Shown: positions 46,784 through 57,090 of the stretch, in pieces
Position numbering within the stretch: position 1 is the first letter of the stretch
How the letters are laid out: every line of letters begins with the position of its first letter
Source: Mycosarcoma maydis
Lineage: Eukaryota; Basidiomycota; Ustilaginomycetes; Ustilaginales
Assembly (NCBI RefSeq): GCF_000328475.2
Contig: NC_026492.1
Coordinates: 496,001-560,000 of the forward strand
DNA length: 64,000 nucleotides
Direction: 5' to 3'
Position numbers and translations under genes: made by a program
Notes under the pieces: model-generated
Told to the model about the DNA's origin: nothing
Database searches by the model: none
What the model saw: only the letters and a program-made list of their open reading frames with translations

Positions 46784-48400
46784 GCAGAAGCCCTTCGACG
46801 TGACCTTCACATGGCCCTTCATCGTAAGAGATAAAGGATGCACCGAGTCTGCTGCCTTACTGTCTGATGCGGAGCTTACCTCCAATGGCCACTCTCAAGC
46901 ACGCATATGTGCACACATCGCTCACGTCTAATCCATTCCAGAATCTGCATCAGCCCGGGCATCGTTGTCGCGCTGTCGTGCTTTGAAGGTATGGCCAGTG
47001 TCAGCCACGAGTAGCTGGTTGGATAGTTTGGTGCAGATGTACGATGCAACACCATTCACGAGAGACTCGAGAATCGTGAATCGTGAATCGTGAATCGTGA
47101 TTGCTGCGATGCACGATCAACAATTAATTCAATTAAATGTTAGACCAATAAGAGCAACACCTGTCCATCTTGACACGGAGGCAATCACGAATCACGAATC
47201 ATGAATAATCACGAATCACGAACCGTGAATACTCGTACGTGGCTCTAACCGACACGCCGAGTTTGGTGGGCCAATCACATCCGATCTAAAACCAATTCGT
47301 GGTCTTAGACTGCTACGCCCAAGTGCAGATTGAAGCGTTGCGATGCCAGATAGCCTAGATCTGATCGACGGACTCGGCTCTTGATTTGCTCCCCTGGAAC
47401 TTGCCCAGTCCCAAAGATCAAGCGATCAGTGATTTCAGCGTGAATGCTCCGTAGGAAAACGCGATGGTCCCAGGTTAATGCGCATGTTGGGCACGATACG
47501 TAATTAAGTTCAGTAATATCTCGCTCAACTCGAGACAGTCACACGTGAGCTGAGGGTTGGAATCTTTTGCACCGCGTGACTCACGACTCTACGCTGACAG
47601 CGGATGCAGATCATATCGAGCGTGAAGGGCAAAGACCCAAGAGCAAAGGGGCAATCAAGTCACGAGTGGCGGCTTGCCTAAGACGGAAGAACCAAATTTC
47701 AGCCATTTTCGTCGACCAAATTTCAAACTTTCACAACTTTCGAAGTTAAGTCACAGGACCAGAGGGCGTCGGCTGCAAGCGACAACAAGTGGGTGGCGGC
47801 GGCGGCGGGAATCCCGTTAGGGAGTCTTGACTGGAGTGGTTACTGCGAATTTTGGGTGCTGGGGGTGTGCTGGTATAAACAAAAATCACGAATAAAAGAA
47901 AAACTAAGCCAGAAGCCTGCGATAAAAGTCAAGGCAATTGCCGGTGAGACAAGCTCGCTTGAAAGATTCAACCTTTTTTGGGCCTGCCTTGAGAAGGGAA
48001 GCAGGAAAACAGCGTAGATCTGGGCTAACTTAACTACAGCTGACATGCTCATGCCGGCCTTGACCCGAATGAGAAGAAAGCAAACAGGAATGCAAAGCGC
48101 ACACGGCACTCTTTCCACGATGGCTCGCTCGCTAGCTTGCGTTCCTCTCTCTCTGTGATCAAATTCAGCCCTGTCAACGGCCCCGCCTCGACTACGGCCA
48201 ATCCGACTGTGTGCTTTTGTCCGCCCGTCTTCTGCCACGTCTGCCCCCAAGTCACACTTTTGACTAATCCGACGACCCTTACAGCCCTGTTTGGTTCCTT
48301 CCCCTCATCATCCACACTGGTGTCTGCTCAATCCTAGCAGACCTCTTCGCCTCTTCTTGTAACCACCATCTATCTGCCATTTTCAAATATCTGCTTAGCC
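46784..48400. other. Intergenic region, mitochondrial SSB to ALAS gene
   Basis: 1.6 kb without a supportable gene. It contains the heptamer clusters at 47066-47231. The last 250 bp are pyrimidine-rich and probably hold the ALAS promoter and leader. Confidence 0.55.
47066..47231. repeat. Heptamer arrays in opposite orientation
   Basis: GAATCGT units at about 47070-47104 (four in tandem) and, 80 bp on, AATCACG units at 47183-47231. The two blocks run in opposite orientation, so a long imperfect inverted repeat is present. Confidence 0.85.
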
Positions 48401-50485
48401 ATGGACCGTAGCCTTTGCCCTTTGAGGCAGATTCGACAGGCTTGCCCTTACATGGGTCGCGTTTCAATGCCTCAGCTTCGACAGATGTCGACCACTGTCC
48501 TGCACCCCGGGGGTCCCACCCGACTCATCTCTCAGGCTCAGCAGTGCCCCGTTATGAGCCAAAGCCTCGCTATTCAGGCTGAACAGACCAGCGGTGCCGC
48601 TGCTAACACTTCTGCACCCACCTTCGGCGCTTCTGGCAGCTCCTTCTTCGCCAACGCGGCTCGCCCCACCTTTGCTGCTGTAGCCGCTGCTGCTTCGGGC
48701 TGTCCCTTTTCCAACCACATGAGCGGAGGAGCTCCTCAGCAGGTCCGATCTTACGTCTCGCGCTCCGAGGCTGCTCGCGCTTCTGTGGCCCAACCCGACG
48801 AAATTGAGCGTCTTCATGCCAAAGAGGGCATCAGCCTCGCCGATCAGGCTAATGTCGACAAGTGTCCTCACGCACGTAAGCTCGCCGAGGTGGCTGCCGC
48901 TGCCGCCGCTGCCGATTCGCTCCCCCAGCACCAGCGAAGGAAGAGCATCAAGAACAAGCAGGTCCGCACTCCCGGTTCTGGTCTCGGCGTTCACCCCGAG
49001 CCCGAAGCTTACAATCGGCCTGGCTTCCACTACGAAAAGTTCTATCATAACCAACTCCAAGCCAAGCATGCCGACAAGTCGTACCGCTACTTTAACAACA
49101 TCAACCGTCTGGCCGGCAAGGCTCCGAAGGGTCATCTATCTGCCGAGACCGACGAAATCACGGTCTGGTGCGCAAACGACTATCAGAACATGAGTCGCCA
49201 TCCCGCTGTGCTCGAAGCCATGAAGGACACGTTGGACAAGTACGGTGCCGGTGCTGGCGGAACTCGCAACATCGCCGGTCATAACCGCCACGTCGAGATC
49301 ATTGAGCAGACTCTGGCTCAACTCCACCGCAAGGATGCTGCGCTTGTCTTTGGCTCGTGCTACGCCGCCAACGACGCCACGCTCACCATTCTGGGATCGA
49401 AGCTGCCAAACTGTGTCATCTTGTCTGATGCCAGCAACCACGCTTCCATGATTCAGGGCATAAAGCATTCGGGTGCCAAGAAGGTTATCTACAAGCACAA
49501 CGACATGTCCGACCTTGAGGCTAAGCTGAAAGCTATCCCCGTCGATGTGCCCAAGATCATCGCCTTTGAATCGGTCTACTCTATGTGTGGCACTGTGGGT
49601 CCTGTTGAAAGGACGATCGAGCTCGCCGAAAAGTACGGCGCCATCACCTTCCTTGACGAAGTCCATGCTGTAGGCATGTACGGTCCTCGCGGTGCCGGTG
49701 TGGCCGAGCACCTGGACTGGGATATGCAAGTGGCACAGGGCCACAAGCCTGGACTTCTCAAGAACACGCTCATGGACCGCATCGATATCATCACCGGAAC
49801 GCTCGGCAAGGCTTATGGCAATGTTGGTGGTTACATTGCCGGCTCCAACCGCTTTGTCGATCTGATCCGCTGCTTTGCTCCGCAGTTCATCTTTTCAACT
49901 ACATTGCCCCCCGCTGTTCTCACCGGTGCTGACACGGCTATCAAGGTGCTGATGGAGTCGAACGACTCGCGTATTCTCCAGCAGGTTCGCACGCGTGAGA
50001 CCAAGGACAAGCTCATCGCTGCCGGCATCCCGCTCCAGCACAATCCTTCGCACATTGTGCCTGTGCTCGTCGGCGACGCTTCTAAGGCCAAGGCTGCTTC
50101 CGACATGCTGCTGGAGGAGTATGGTTGCTACGTACAGCCCATTAACTTCCCTACGGTTGCTCGTGGTCTCGAGCGACTGCGCGTCACGCCCACTCCGGGA
50201 CACACGTCTGCTGATGTGGACCATCTTGTCTATGCTCTCACTCAGATCTGGAAAGAGCTCGGCCTGCGAACCGTCGACGACCTGCGTGCTGCCCCCCAGG
50301 GACAGGACGCACTCGCCGACCTGTTCAAGGCTTCCGAAGAGGCGGCTCGAGAGAACCCTCTTTGGACTGACAAGCTGCTTGGTCTGGACGAGCTAAAGGC
50401 GAATGTCCGCGCCCATGGCTTTGCTACTGGCGAATCGAGCGTTGCTGCTGCTCCTGCTCCCCTTGCTGAGGGAGTTGCAGCTTAA
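48401..50485 (+). CDS. HEM1: 5-aminolevulinate synthase, mitochondrial
   Basis: 694-aa ALA synthase, the PLP enzyme that condenses glycine and succinyl-CoA in the first step of heme synthesis. The catalytic core starts near residue 205 ([20 protein letters not shown]). It shows [15 protein letters not shown], the PLP-binding region [12 protein letters not shown] and the active-site lysine motif [12 protein letters not shown]. The N-terminal extension is a mitochondrial presequence and regulatory region with five Cys-Pro motifs (Cys 6, 15, 49, 101 and 155). Such motifs are known to bind heme and to restrict import or activity in other ALA synthases. The C-terminal ~100 residues after the core include an Ala/Pro-rich tail. 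The gene is intron-free. Confidence 0.96.
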   Translation: MDRSLCPLRQIRQACPYMGRVSMPQLRQMSTTVLHPGGPTRLISQAQQCPVMSQSLAIQAEQTSGAAANTSAPTFGASGSSFFANAARPTFAAVAAAASGCPFSNHMSGGAPQQVRSYVSRSEAARASVAQPDEIERLHAKEGISLADQANVDKCPHARKLAEVAAAAAAADSLPQHQRRKSIKNKQVRTPGSGLGVHPEPEAYNRPGFHYEKFYHNQLQAKHADKSYRYFNNINRLAGKAPKGHLSAETDEITVWCANDYQNMSRHPAVLEAMKDTLDKYGAGAGGTRNIAGHNRHVEIIEQTLAQLHRKDAALVFGSCYAANDATLTILGSKLPNCVILSDASNHASMIQGIKHSGAKKVIYKHNDMSDLEAKLKAIPVDVPKIIAFESVYSMCGTVGPVERTIELAEKYGAITFLDEVHAVGMYGPRGAGVAEHLDWDMQVAQGHKPGLLKNTLMDRIDIITGTLGKAYGNVGGYIAGSNRFVDLIRCFAPQFIFSTTLPPAVLTGADTAIKVLMESNDSRILQQVRTRETKDKLIAAGIPLQHNPSHIVPVLVGDASKAKAASDMLLEEYGCYVQPINFPTVARGLERLRVTPTPGHTSADVDHLVYALTQIWKELGLRTVDDLRAAPQGQDALADLFKASEEAARENPLWTDKLLGLDELKANVRAHGFATGESSVAAAPAPLAEGVAA

Positions 50486-51050
50486 GATCTTGGTCAGCTC
50501 CCGCTCCCATGATGGCTGGAATCCGAGCCGCTCTATTCCGTATCTGCCTCTCGAGCTTTGACCGGTGGTTGGTCGCTTAGTGTTGGAACGAAATGCAAGT
50601 TCTCTTCACGCCCATCTATCTTGCCTTCCTGGTCTGTTTGTGTGTTTTGTGGTTGAAGCAGGCGTGCCGGGAGATGATGAGATCGAATAAGTAGTGAGTG
50701 TAGTGAGTCGAGAATCTAGCTTCGAAAATATCTCATGTCTCGTGCGAGAAACAAAGCAAGGGCCAAGAAGCGTGACCCACGACCAGCAAGCCGTTACGAT
50801 TTGTGGACAGATGAAAATTGGAGAAAAGGCTTAAGGCAAGAAGAAAATCTCGTGTCTGCCGCCGTCACCCGACTTTGAGCGGCAGAGACACGGATTGGAC
50901 GAGACTTGGTGTTCATTGTTGGCTTTCTTCATCATCACCGCTCGCATTCTCGGCTTGGAAGACACCTTGTCGAGCTCGCATCACGACCAAGTTTTTACTG
51001 TTTCGCATACATCAAACGTGCTGCTTCTGGCAGGGTATCGTTTCTTTATC
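50486..51050. other. Intergenic region, ALAS to mitochondrial L7/L12 gene
   Basis: 565 bp, same-strand flanks, no supportable gene. The frame of the next gene is open for 52 codons before its ATG but only from a non-ATG start. No heptamer repeats were noticed. Confidence 0.5.
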
Positions 51051-51608
51051 ATGATGTCGTCAATCGGAAGCGCAGTTGCTTCGTCTTCTCGAACGCTGCT
51101 TCGCAGCAACACGCGCCAAGTTGCACGCACTGCGATTCGATCTTTCGCCACCACTCGTGCTGCTAGCAACACCCCGGCACCCGCTGTTGACGCCAAGATC
51201 TCGACAATTGTCGACCAGATTGAAAAACTCACGCTCCTCGAAGCCGCTGACTTGGTATCGCATCTCAAGACGCGATTGAACATCACGGAAATCGCCATGC
51301 CTGCCGCGTCGGCAGCGCCCGCCGGTGCAGCAGCCGCCTCCGGTGCAGCAGAAGAGCCAGCGGAAGAAGCAGCAAAGCCAAAGGAAAAGTCTGTCTTCAC
51401 TTTGAAGCTCACTGGCCTTAAGGACCCTACCGCTAAGGCCAAGGTGATTAGGGAGGTCAAGGCTGCCAACTCGAATATGAACTTGGTTGAGGCGAAAAAG
51501 TTCGTCGAGTCTACACCCCAGGTGCTCAAGGAGGGTCTTAACAAGGAGGATGCCGAAAAACTCAAGACGGCTATCGAGGCCGCAGGTGGTACCGTCGAGC
51601 TCGAGTAA
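51051..51608 (+). CDS. Mitochondrial ribosomal protein bL12m (L7/L12)
   Basis: 185-aa mitochondrial L7/L12, the stalk protein that recruits translation GTPases. The first ~40 residues (SSSRTLLRSNTRQVARTAIR and on) form an Arg/Ser-rich presequence. The N-terminal dimerisation domain (STIVDQIEKLTLLEAADLV) follows, then an Ala/Glu-rich hinge, then the globular C-terminal domain (EKSVFTLKLTG to the end: AKVIREVKAANSNMNLVEAK, then LKTAIEAAGGTVELE). Two consecutive ATGs occur at 51051 and 51054; the first is used. Length is as expected for the family. Confidence 0.95.
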   Translation: MMSSIGSAVASSSRTLLRSNTRQVARTAIRSFATTRAASNTPAPAVDAKISTIVDQIEKLTLLEAADLVSHLKTRLNITEIAMPAASAAPAGAAAASGAAEEPAEEAAKPKEKSVFTLKLTGLKDPTAKAKVIREVKAANSNMNLVEAKKFVESTPQVLKEGLNKEDAEKLKTAIEAAGGTVELE

Positions 51609-51891
51609 GATACTGTGCTACACCAACATATTTCGACGTTGCACACTTTTCTCGCCGTCGGCATCACTGTGCACCACGCCACGACGATTGCGATCTGAAA
51701 TCGGATCGATCTTGCCACACCATACACTGCTCTACTGTTCTCTCAGAGCATCGACATCACACAAAAAGCCAATGTAATAACATTTTGCCTCCTCTCTCCT
51801 CGTCTTGGCAACACTCTGCACTTGCTCCGCGTCAGCACAGGCAGCAGATGCAAACATGTGAAATGTGAATGAAATTGCAACAGGTGTCATT

Positions 51892-53487
51892 CTATGCCCA
51901 TGCATCTAGACGATGTGCATGGTCCTCGTTCCTGGCGCCTTTATTTGGGCTCTCCTGGCGGGTAGGATGTTGGCGGTAGAAATGCTTGGCGAGTGAGTCT
52001 CTCACCATCTCACCGATGGCCAAACTCGAGGTCAACCCTGGACTCTCGATCCCCAACAGGCTGATCATCGCTCCGCCCTCGACCGTGTCTACACTGGATT
52101 TCGCAGGCGAGATGCAGCTGGTACTGGGTGGCGGTAGTCCAGGTGCACGCTGCCAGAGCTTCTGCGCTTTGAGATGCGTCGAGTTGTGCCAGAGAAACTG
52201 GAAGTCCATAAACGCCTTGGTGTGCGGGCCGATCAGCTTGGGTCGGATCCCGGCGTAATCGGGTGTCAAGCCGGCCTTGTCGATATTGGGAAGGTATTCC
52301 GTGATAGAGGTGTACATGCTCTCGATGCGCGCTTCGTCAACGACGAGCGAGCGCTTCCAGAAATCAATCGCATCCGAAGAGTCGCAAGACGACGGTGGAG
52401 AAATCCATTCGGTATCGGGCCCAAAGCGCACATTACCATCCAGGTCGAGCGTGAGGTGCGTGCCTAGCGAGGTGTGTGCATGTGCGCCTTTGTTGCGTGT
52501 ATCCGGAACGGGGTAGATGAGGTGCTGGATGCCGCTTGCGCCACGCCCTTTGTACGAAGCATAGTTGCCTTTCGAGTGCCACATGCGAATCGCATCCTGT
52601 TCAGGCCCGCCCAGCTCCGAAAGTAACGAGTTGAGCACCATAGGTGCATTCAGTCCGGACGCGTTGATGACCACTTTGGCCAGGAGAGCATCGACATCGC
52701 TGGATGAAGAACAACTCGACTCAGAGGTAAGCGTCTGCACGATCCAGCCGTCTTGCGAGCCGTCGGATCCGCGTTTCGAACTCGCAGCACTGCGCTCCGC
52801 TTGGTTCGGATCGATACGGACGACTTTGGTGTCGTAGACGATTTCGGCGTTCTCGGCTTCCAGAAGTTCGCGTTCAAGACTCGCCATGAGCTCGTGGCTG
52901 CTCACGATACCTGTGCGCTCGGACAGCAGAGCCCATGCGATATCGTTCGACAAGTGAGGCTCAAGCTTTCGTGCCTCCTGTCCCGTGATCAGCCGTGTTG
53001 GCGGTGCAAGTGGTCCTAGAGCGTCACAGTGTGATTGAAGCTTTTCAAGATATGCTTTGGAAAAGTCGGCACCGACGACGAGCTTCTTGGTCTGCTTGTG
53101 AGGGATGCTGTGCTCCTGACATCGCTGATACATAAGCTCACGACCCCGTAGACACAAGTGCGTCTTGAGCGAATCGGCAGGGTAATAAAGTCCCGCATGG
53201 ATCACCTCGCTATTGCGAGAGCTGGTTTCTTCTCCGAAGGACTTGTTTCGTTCGACGAGGTAAGTGGTCTTTTCCGGCCAGCGAGTGGCAAGTGCTGATG
53301 CGATCGAGAGACCGACAACGCCTCCGCCTACTATGAGGTGGTCGACCGTGAGTTCGGCCTGCTTGGCCGGGTACCGCAGCCTGGATGGCAGCGAGGCAAT
53401 GAGCGGTCGAACAGTTTCAGTGGCGAGGCCACGCCGCAGCCGAGGCGCAGACATTGCTGTTGCTCGCAATGAGAATGGTAGGATCAT
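51892..53487 (-). CDS. L-2-hydroxyglutarate dehydrogenase, mitochondrial
   Basis: 531-aa FAD-dependent oxidoreductase that oxidises L-2-hydroxyglutarate to 2-oxoglutarate, a metabolite-repair step. A presequence (about 1-40) is followed by the FAD-binding start DHLIVGGGVVGLSIASALA and the family motif SSRNSEVIHAGLYYP. Downstream blocks SERTGIVSSHELMASLEREL, INASGLNAPMV and YAGIRPKL fit the DAO fold of L2HGDH. A final GIESPGLTSSLAIGEMV segment closes the FAD site. The frame continues upstream to 53628 but only from a TTG, so ATG 53487 is used. It is convergent with the L7/L12 gene. Confidence 0.9.
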   Translation of the reverse strand: MILPFSLRATAMSAPRLRRGLATETVRPLIASLPSRLRYPAKQAELTVDHLIVGGGVVGLSIASALATRWPEKTTYLVERNKSFGEETSSRNSEVIHAGLYYPADSLKTHLCLRGRELMYQRCQEHSIPHKQTKKLVVGADFSKAYLEKLQSHCDALGPLAPPTRLITGQEARKLEPHLSNDIAWALLSERTGIVSSHELMASLERELLEAENAEIVYDTKVVRIDPNQAERSAASSKRGSDGSQDGWIVQTLTSESSCSSSSDVDALLAKVVINASGLNAPMVLNSLLSELGGPEQDAIRMWHSKGNYASYKGRGASGIQHLIYPVPDTRNKGAHAHTSLGTHLTLDLDGNVRFGPDTEWISPPSSCDSSDAIDFWKRSLVVDEARIESMYTSITEYLPNIDKAGLTPDYAGIRPKLIGPHTKAFMDFQFLWHNSTHLKAQKLWQRAPGLPPPSTSCISPAKSSVDTVEGGAMISLLGIESPGLTSSLAIGEMVRDSLAKHFYRQHPTRQESPNKGARNEDHAHRLDAWA

Positions 53488-54590
53488 TGTAGTTGAGCTC
53501 GCTCGCGATCCAACGCCATCGGACGACAGTAACTTTGGTAGCCCGATCAACCGTGCGTGGTGGTCTGATCGTGAGTTTTCGAAAGGGGCCCGTTGTCTAT
53601 ATCTCGATACAAAATCTTCGTAGCGCAATCAAAGACATCCAGTTGACAAGGAATGAGGCAATGCAATCAAGCATGTCTCATGGATGATGCCAAACAACGC
53701 CGTTCTAAAAGACCGCAGTGCCACACCATACGCACACGCACACGCCCATGGCCCACGGCCCACGGCAGAAATCAAAACTTGTCGAAAGGGGCGACCTTAC
53801 AACGGGGGGATTTTCGGCATGCGGTAGATCAAGGAAGACAGGCACGAGGGACTGAAAGAACATCATCGTGCGTGAGACACGCGAGGGATGCTGCGCGTCA
53901 CGGCCAAATCACGATTTGTGAATAGCTCAGGCGCAGCAAATTCCTCCACCACAGAATCACGAATTGTGAATCACGAATGCACGGGCAAAAAAGCACGGCC
54001 TACGGCTGAGCACACTCGTGACTTCTACGTTACCTCGATTCGTGAGTTGGGTCGTAATTTCCAGCAGGTTTATTATCAGCTAGCCAACTCGTGATTCACG
54101 ATTATGTGATTCGTGATTGTGAACACAACGCAAACAGGGTCACGCTCAGGGCTTTGTGCACGCGAGATGGAGTGAACCTCTCGTCACACAGCCCGAATCG
54201 GGGGTTTTTTTTTCTCCACAACATCATCGACTTGCGATCCATTGTCTTCAACGTCCTGCACACCATCCCGCTACCGTCTTCGATTCGATCTACGTCGTTG
54301 AACATACCTACGCATCCTCTCTCAACCTTGACGCAACACGCATCTGGCCTGGATCGTTCGGTTCCAATCGTATCGCTCACCAGGACGCTTATCAGCACAT
54401 CCTTCTGACATCCATCCATCACAGACGATTCTGGCAGCAGCAAAATCTAGATAGGCTGCCGTCGTGGCGTCAAATTTGCAACACCAACCAGCAGACTTGG
54501 AAGAGGAGATCATCACAGTCGTAGTCTCATCTCCGTACCCTCTATCTTTCTTTACGCATTTCTCTTGACCTCACTTACAGTCTTGTCAAG
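53488..54590. other. Divergent intergenic region, L2HGDH and SNF7
   Basis: 1.1 kb without a supportable gene. Heptamer copies occur at 53905-53980 and 54084-54120. A T-run lies near 54206, and a pyrimidine-rich SNF7 leader ends at 54590. Confidence 0.55.
53905..54120. repeat. Scattered heptamer copies, both orientations
   Basis: Units such as AATCACGATTTGTGAAT near 53907, AATCACGAATTGTGAATCACGAAT near 53956 and GTGATTCACGATTATGTGATTCGTGATTGTG near 54092-54120. Direct and inverted copies alternate over about 200 bp. Confidence 0.8.
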
Positions 54591-55268
54591 ATGTCGAGCT
54601 GGAGCAGTTGGTTCGGCAAGAAAGACAACAAGAACTCGGCGAGGGATGCGATAGTCGGGTTGCGGCAGCAGCTGCTTATGCTCGAGAAGAAGGAGGAGCA
54701 TCTTAACAAAAAGATTGAAGATGAGCTGAAGAAGGCCAAGGCCAACGTTACCACAAATAAGAGAGCGGCGCAAGCGGCGCTCCGGCAGAAGAAAGCGTAC
54801 GAAAACGAGCTGGACCGCATCGCAGGTACAAGGATGACGCTTGAGACACAAGTCAACGCCATAGAGAGCGCCAACATGAACCTCGAGACCATGACAGCCA
54901 TGCGCAAAGGTGCTGACGCTCTCAAGACGATCCACGGCAGTCTCAATATTGATAAAGTCGACTCGACCATGGACTCGATTCGCGAACAGATGGATCTCAC
55001 CAACGAGATCTCGGACGCCATCTCGAACCCTGTCGGCATGGGCCACGACATCGACGAAGATGAGCTCAAAAACGAACTCGAGGAACTTGAGCAAGATGAG
55101 CTCAACGAGCGATTGGTGGGTGCCGACTCGGTGCCTCTTCACACTCCTGCCGTGGCCACATCGGCGGGTATATCACGTATTTCGAACGGTCCAGAGCGCA
55201 AACAAGCCGTGGTTGAGGACGACGACGATGCTGAGCTGCGCGCACTGCAGGCCGAGCTTGCCATGTAG
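54591..55268 (+). CDS. SNF7: ESCRT-III subunit Snf7 (Vps32)
   Basis: 225-aa Snf7, the main filament-forming subunit of ESCRT-III in multivesicular body sorting and, in fungi, Rim/Pal pH signalling. The N-terminus MSSWSSWFGKK is the short amphipathic anchor. Basic helix 1-2 follows (LRQQLLMLEKKEEHLNKKIE, then KRAAQAALRQKKAYENEL), then acidic helices to ~175. The C-terminus ELRALQAELAM is a MIM-like tail for Vps4 binding. Length and charge split are standard. No introns. Confidence 0.95.
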   Translation: MSSWSSWFGKKDNKNSARDAIVGLRQQLLMLEKKEEHLNKKIEDELKKAKANVTTNKRAAQAALRQKKAYENELDRIAGTRMTLETQVNAIESANMNLETMTAMRKGADALKTIHGSLNIDKVDSTMDSIREQMDLTNEISDAISNPVGMGHDIDEDELKNELEELEQDELNERLVGADSVPLHTPAVATSAGISRISNGPERKQAVVEDDDDAELRALQAELAM

Positions 55269-57090
55269 ATCTGGTCATCTGCTTTTCCATCGAACACATT
55301 GTAATGACAGCATTTGTGACGGACGCAACTTTGACATGATAACCTCATTCGACTTGATCGCTGAAGGTCTCATATAGGTCGCATGTAGAGATAAACACAT
55401 CCACTCTGCAATTGGCTCTGGAGAGACGCTGTGACCGTCTAGCTTGAGTCCGACTCTGCTGCAAAGACTTGACTGAACCATCCAATCCGGCTTCAGACAA
55501 GTAGTAGTAACGAGGCTTGGTCCATGCCGGGTGAGGCGGTAGATGTGTGTACTGTTTCATGTACTGTATCTGGCCAACAAAGCTGGAGCGTCGATTTGGG
55601 CGCGTCATTTGATTTGATCGACCCGGTTGACTGCGGATGCTTTCGAAACCGAGACGTCACAGTCGGCTGCTCAGTTCACTTGGCCTCTGACTGCTGCCAG
55701 TTGTGTTGCATTGAATCCCAGGGTTGCTACTACTGTGCTCTCTTTTTCGAGTCGAAGCGAACATGCACATATCGGATCCGCATGAGCTGAAGCTGAATAT
55801 GTCTTTCGGAATCCCATTCACCTTTCACGATTCAAGCATGCGAGGGTGCCGTGCATTACGATTTTGGGATGGTACGAAATGTGGAGACAATCGTGAATGG
55901 GAGCAGTTGCTACGATATTGCGCGTTCTCTTGGGCTAATCTATGACGGTGTGGACCATGTTTTCCCTTACACCGAGGTGGGTAAAGACTGCATCTAGCTT
56001 TTGTACATCAAACACAACGCAACCGTGAATGTCCTGCTGCAGCGAATCATGAATCGTTCCGATCGTGAACACAATGTGGACATACGTGATACGTGATTGC
56101 AGTGAAATTTGCCTCTTTGGACTCAGTGACTAACTTAGCTATCATTAAGTTGGGTACAACCTTGTCCGCCATGCACGAAAATCCATCTCGCTGCATCTGA
56201 TTCATGGGAAACATAACTTAAGCTGGGGCGCTGAGGCGCTAATCACGAATCACGAATGAGGAACTTGGCTTTGACCGAGCGGGGAGCATGGAGCCACATC
56301 ACCTGTGTAAGTCGGCTAAATGGCAGACGATTCGCGATTTGATTGTAGATGATTGAGCGAAAAGAGGCGCCAGTGTGAGTTTAAGCAAGTTGAATTCACC
56401 AACCCCTTTACATTTCCACGAGACGGCTGACCCTGCTCGAGTTGCGCTGCTGATGGGCTTCGTGCCGTGTGCGGCTTGCTGGAGCCGTTAAATTGGATTT
56501 TGGCGTGTGCTGATTGTCGCGGTACTCACCTGAAGCGCGATTCTCGTGACGTTTTGCGCTCCTCTCTTTCCTTTTCAGAACCCTTCATCAACTCGTGACT
56601 TGTTCCGCTTCGTCTTCGTCACAAACCTTTCCTATACCTGCTTTGACTGCCATCTGCTGCCTACGACAGACAACGCGCGGTCTTCCTTTCCGCCATACAC
56701 GGGGCTTTACGACCTTTCACGATCACCCTCTTCTTTCCGATTCTCGCTGCTTTCATCTCTCATCGGCTGCGCCTTGTGGTCGACCTCTTTGTTTCAGCAC
56801 CTCTGTATTCTCAGGCTGCCGATCATCGACGACGCGCTTTCAGACAGCCGCTTTCAGATATCACCCGTGCTTTTCGCTTACCAACGTCTACGCGTCGCTA
56901 TCTTCTATACATCTTCATCATCTTCACCGTCTTCCACAGCATGCGCACGAAGAGCGGCTTTGCTAGGTGCTGAGTTGGCTGACTTCCATCGCATGTCAGC
57001 AAGATTGCCTCTTCACTCATCACCAAAGTGGTACTGTTGTGAAACGAGACACCACCGCCTGCATCCCTTTGTATCATTGATCTCGGAACC
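55269..57090. other. Intergenic region, SNF7 to RasGEF gene
   Basis: 1.8 kb without a supportable gene. Heptamer copies lie at 56020-56100 and 56239-56258. The last 500 bp are pyrimidine-rich with an open but unrecognisable frame at 56546-57094, probably promoter and leader of the RasGEF gene. Confidence 0.55.

Noticed and set aside
46004..56258. Heptamer repeats as remnants of a transposon
   Set aside because: No terminal repeats, target duplications or coding remnants accompany them; slippage or a binding-site role fits better.
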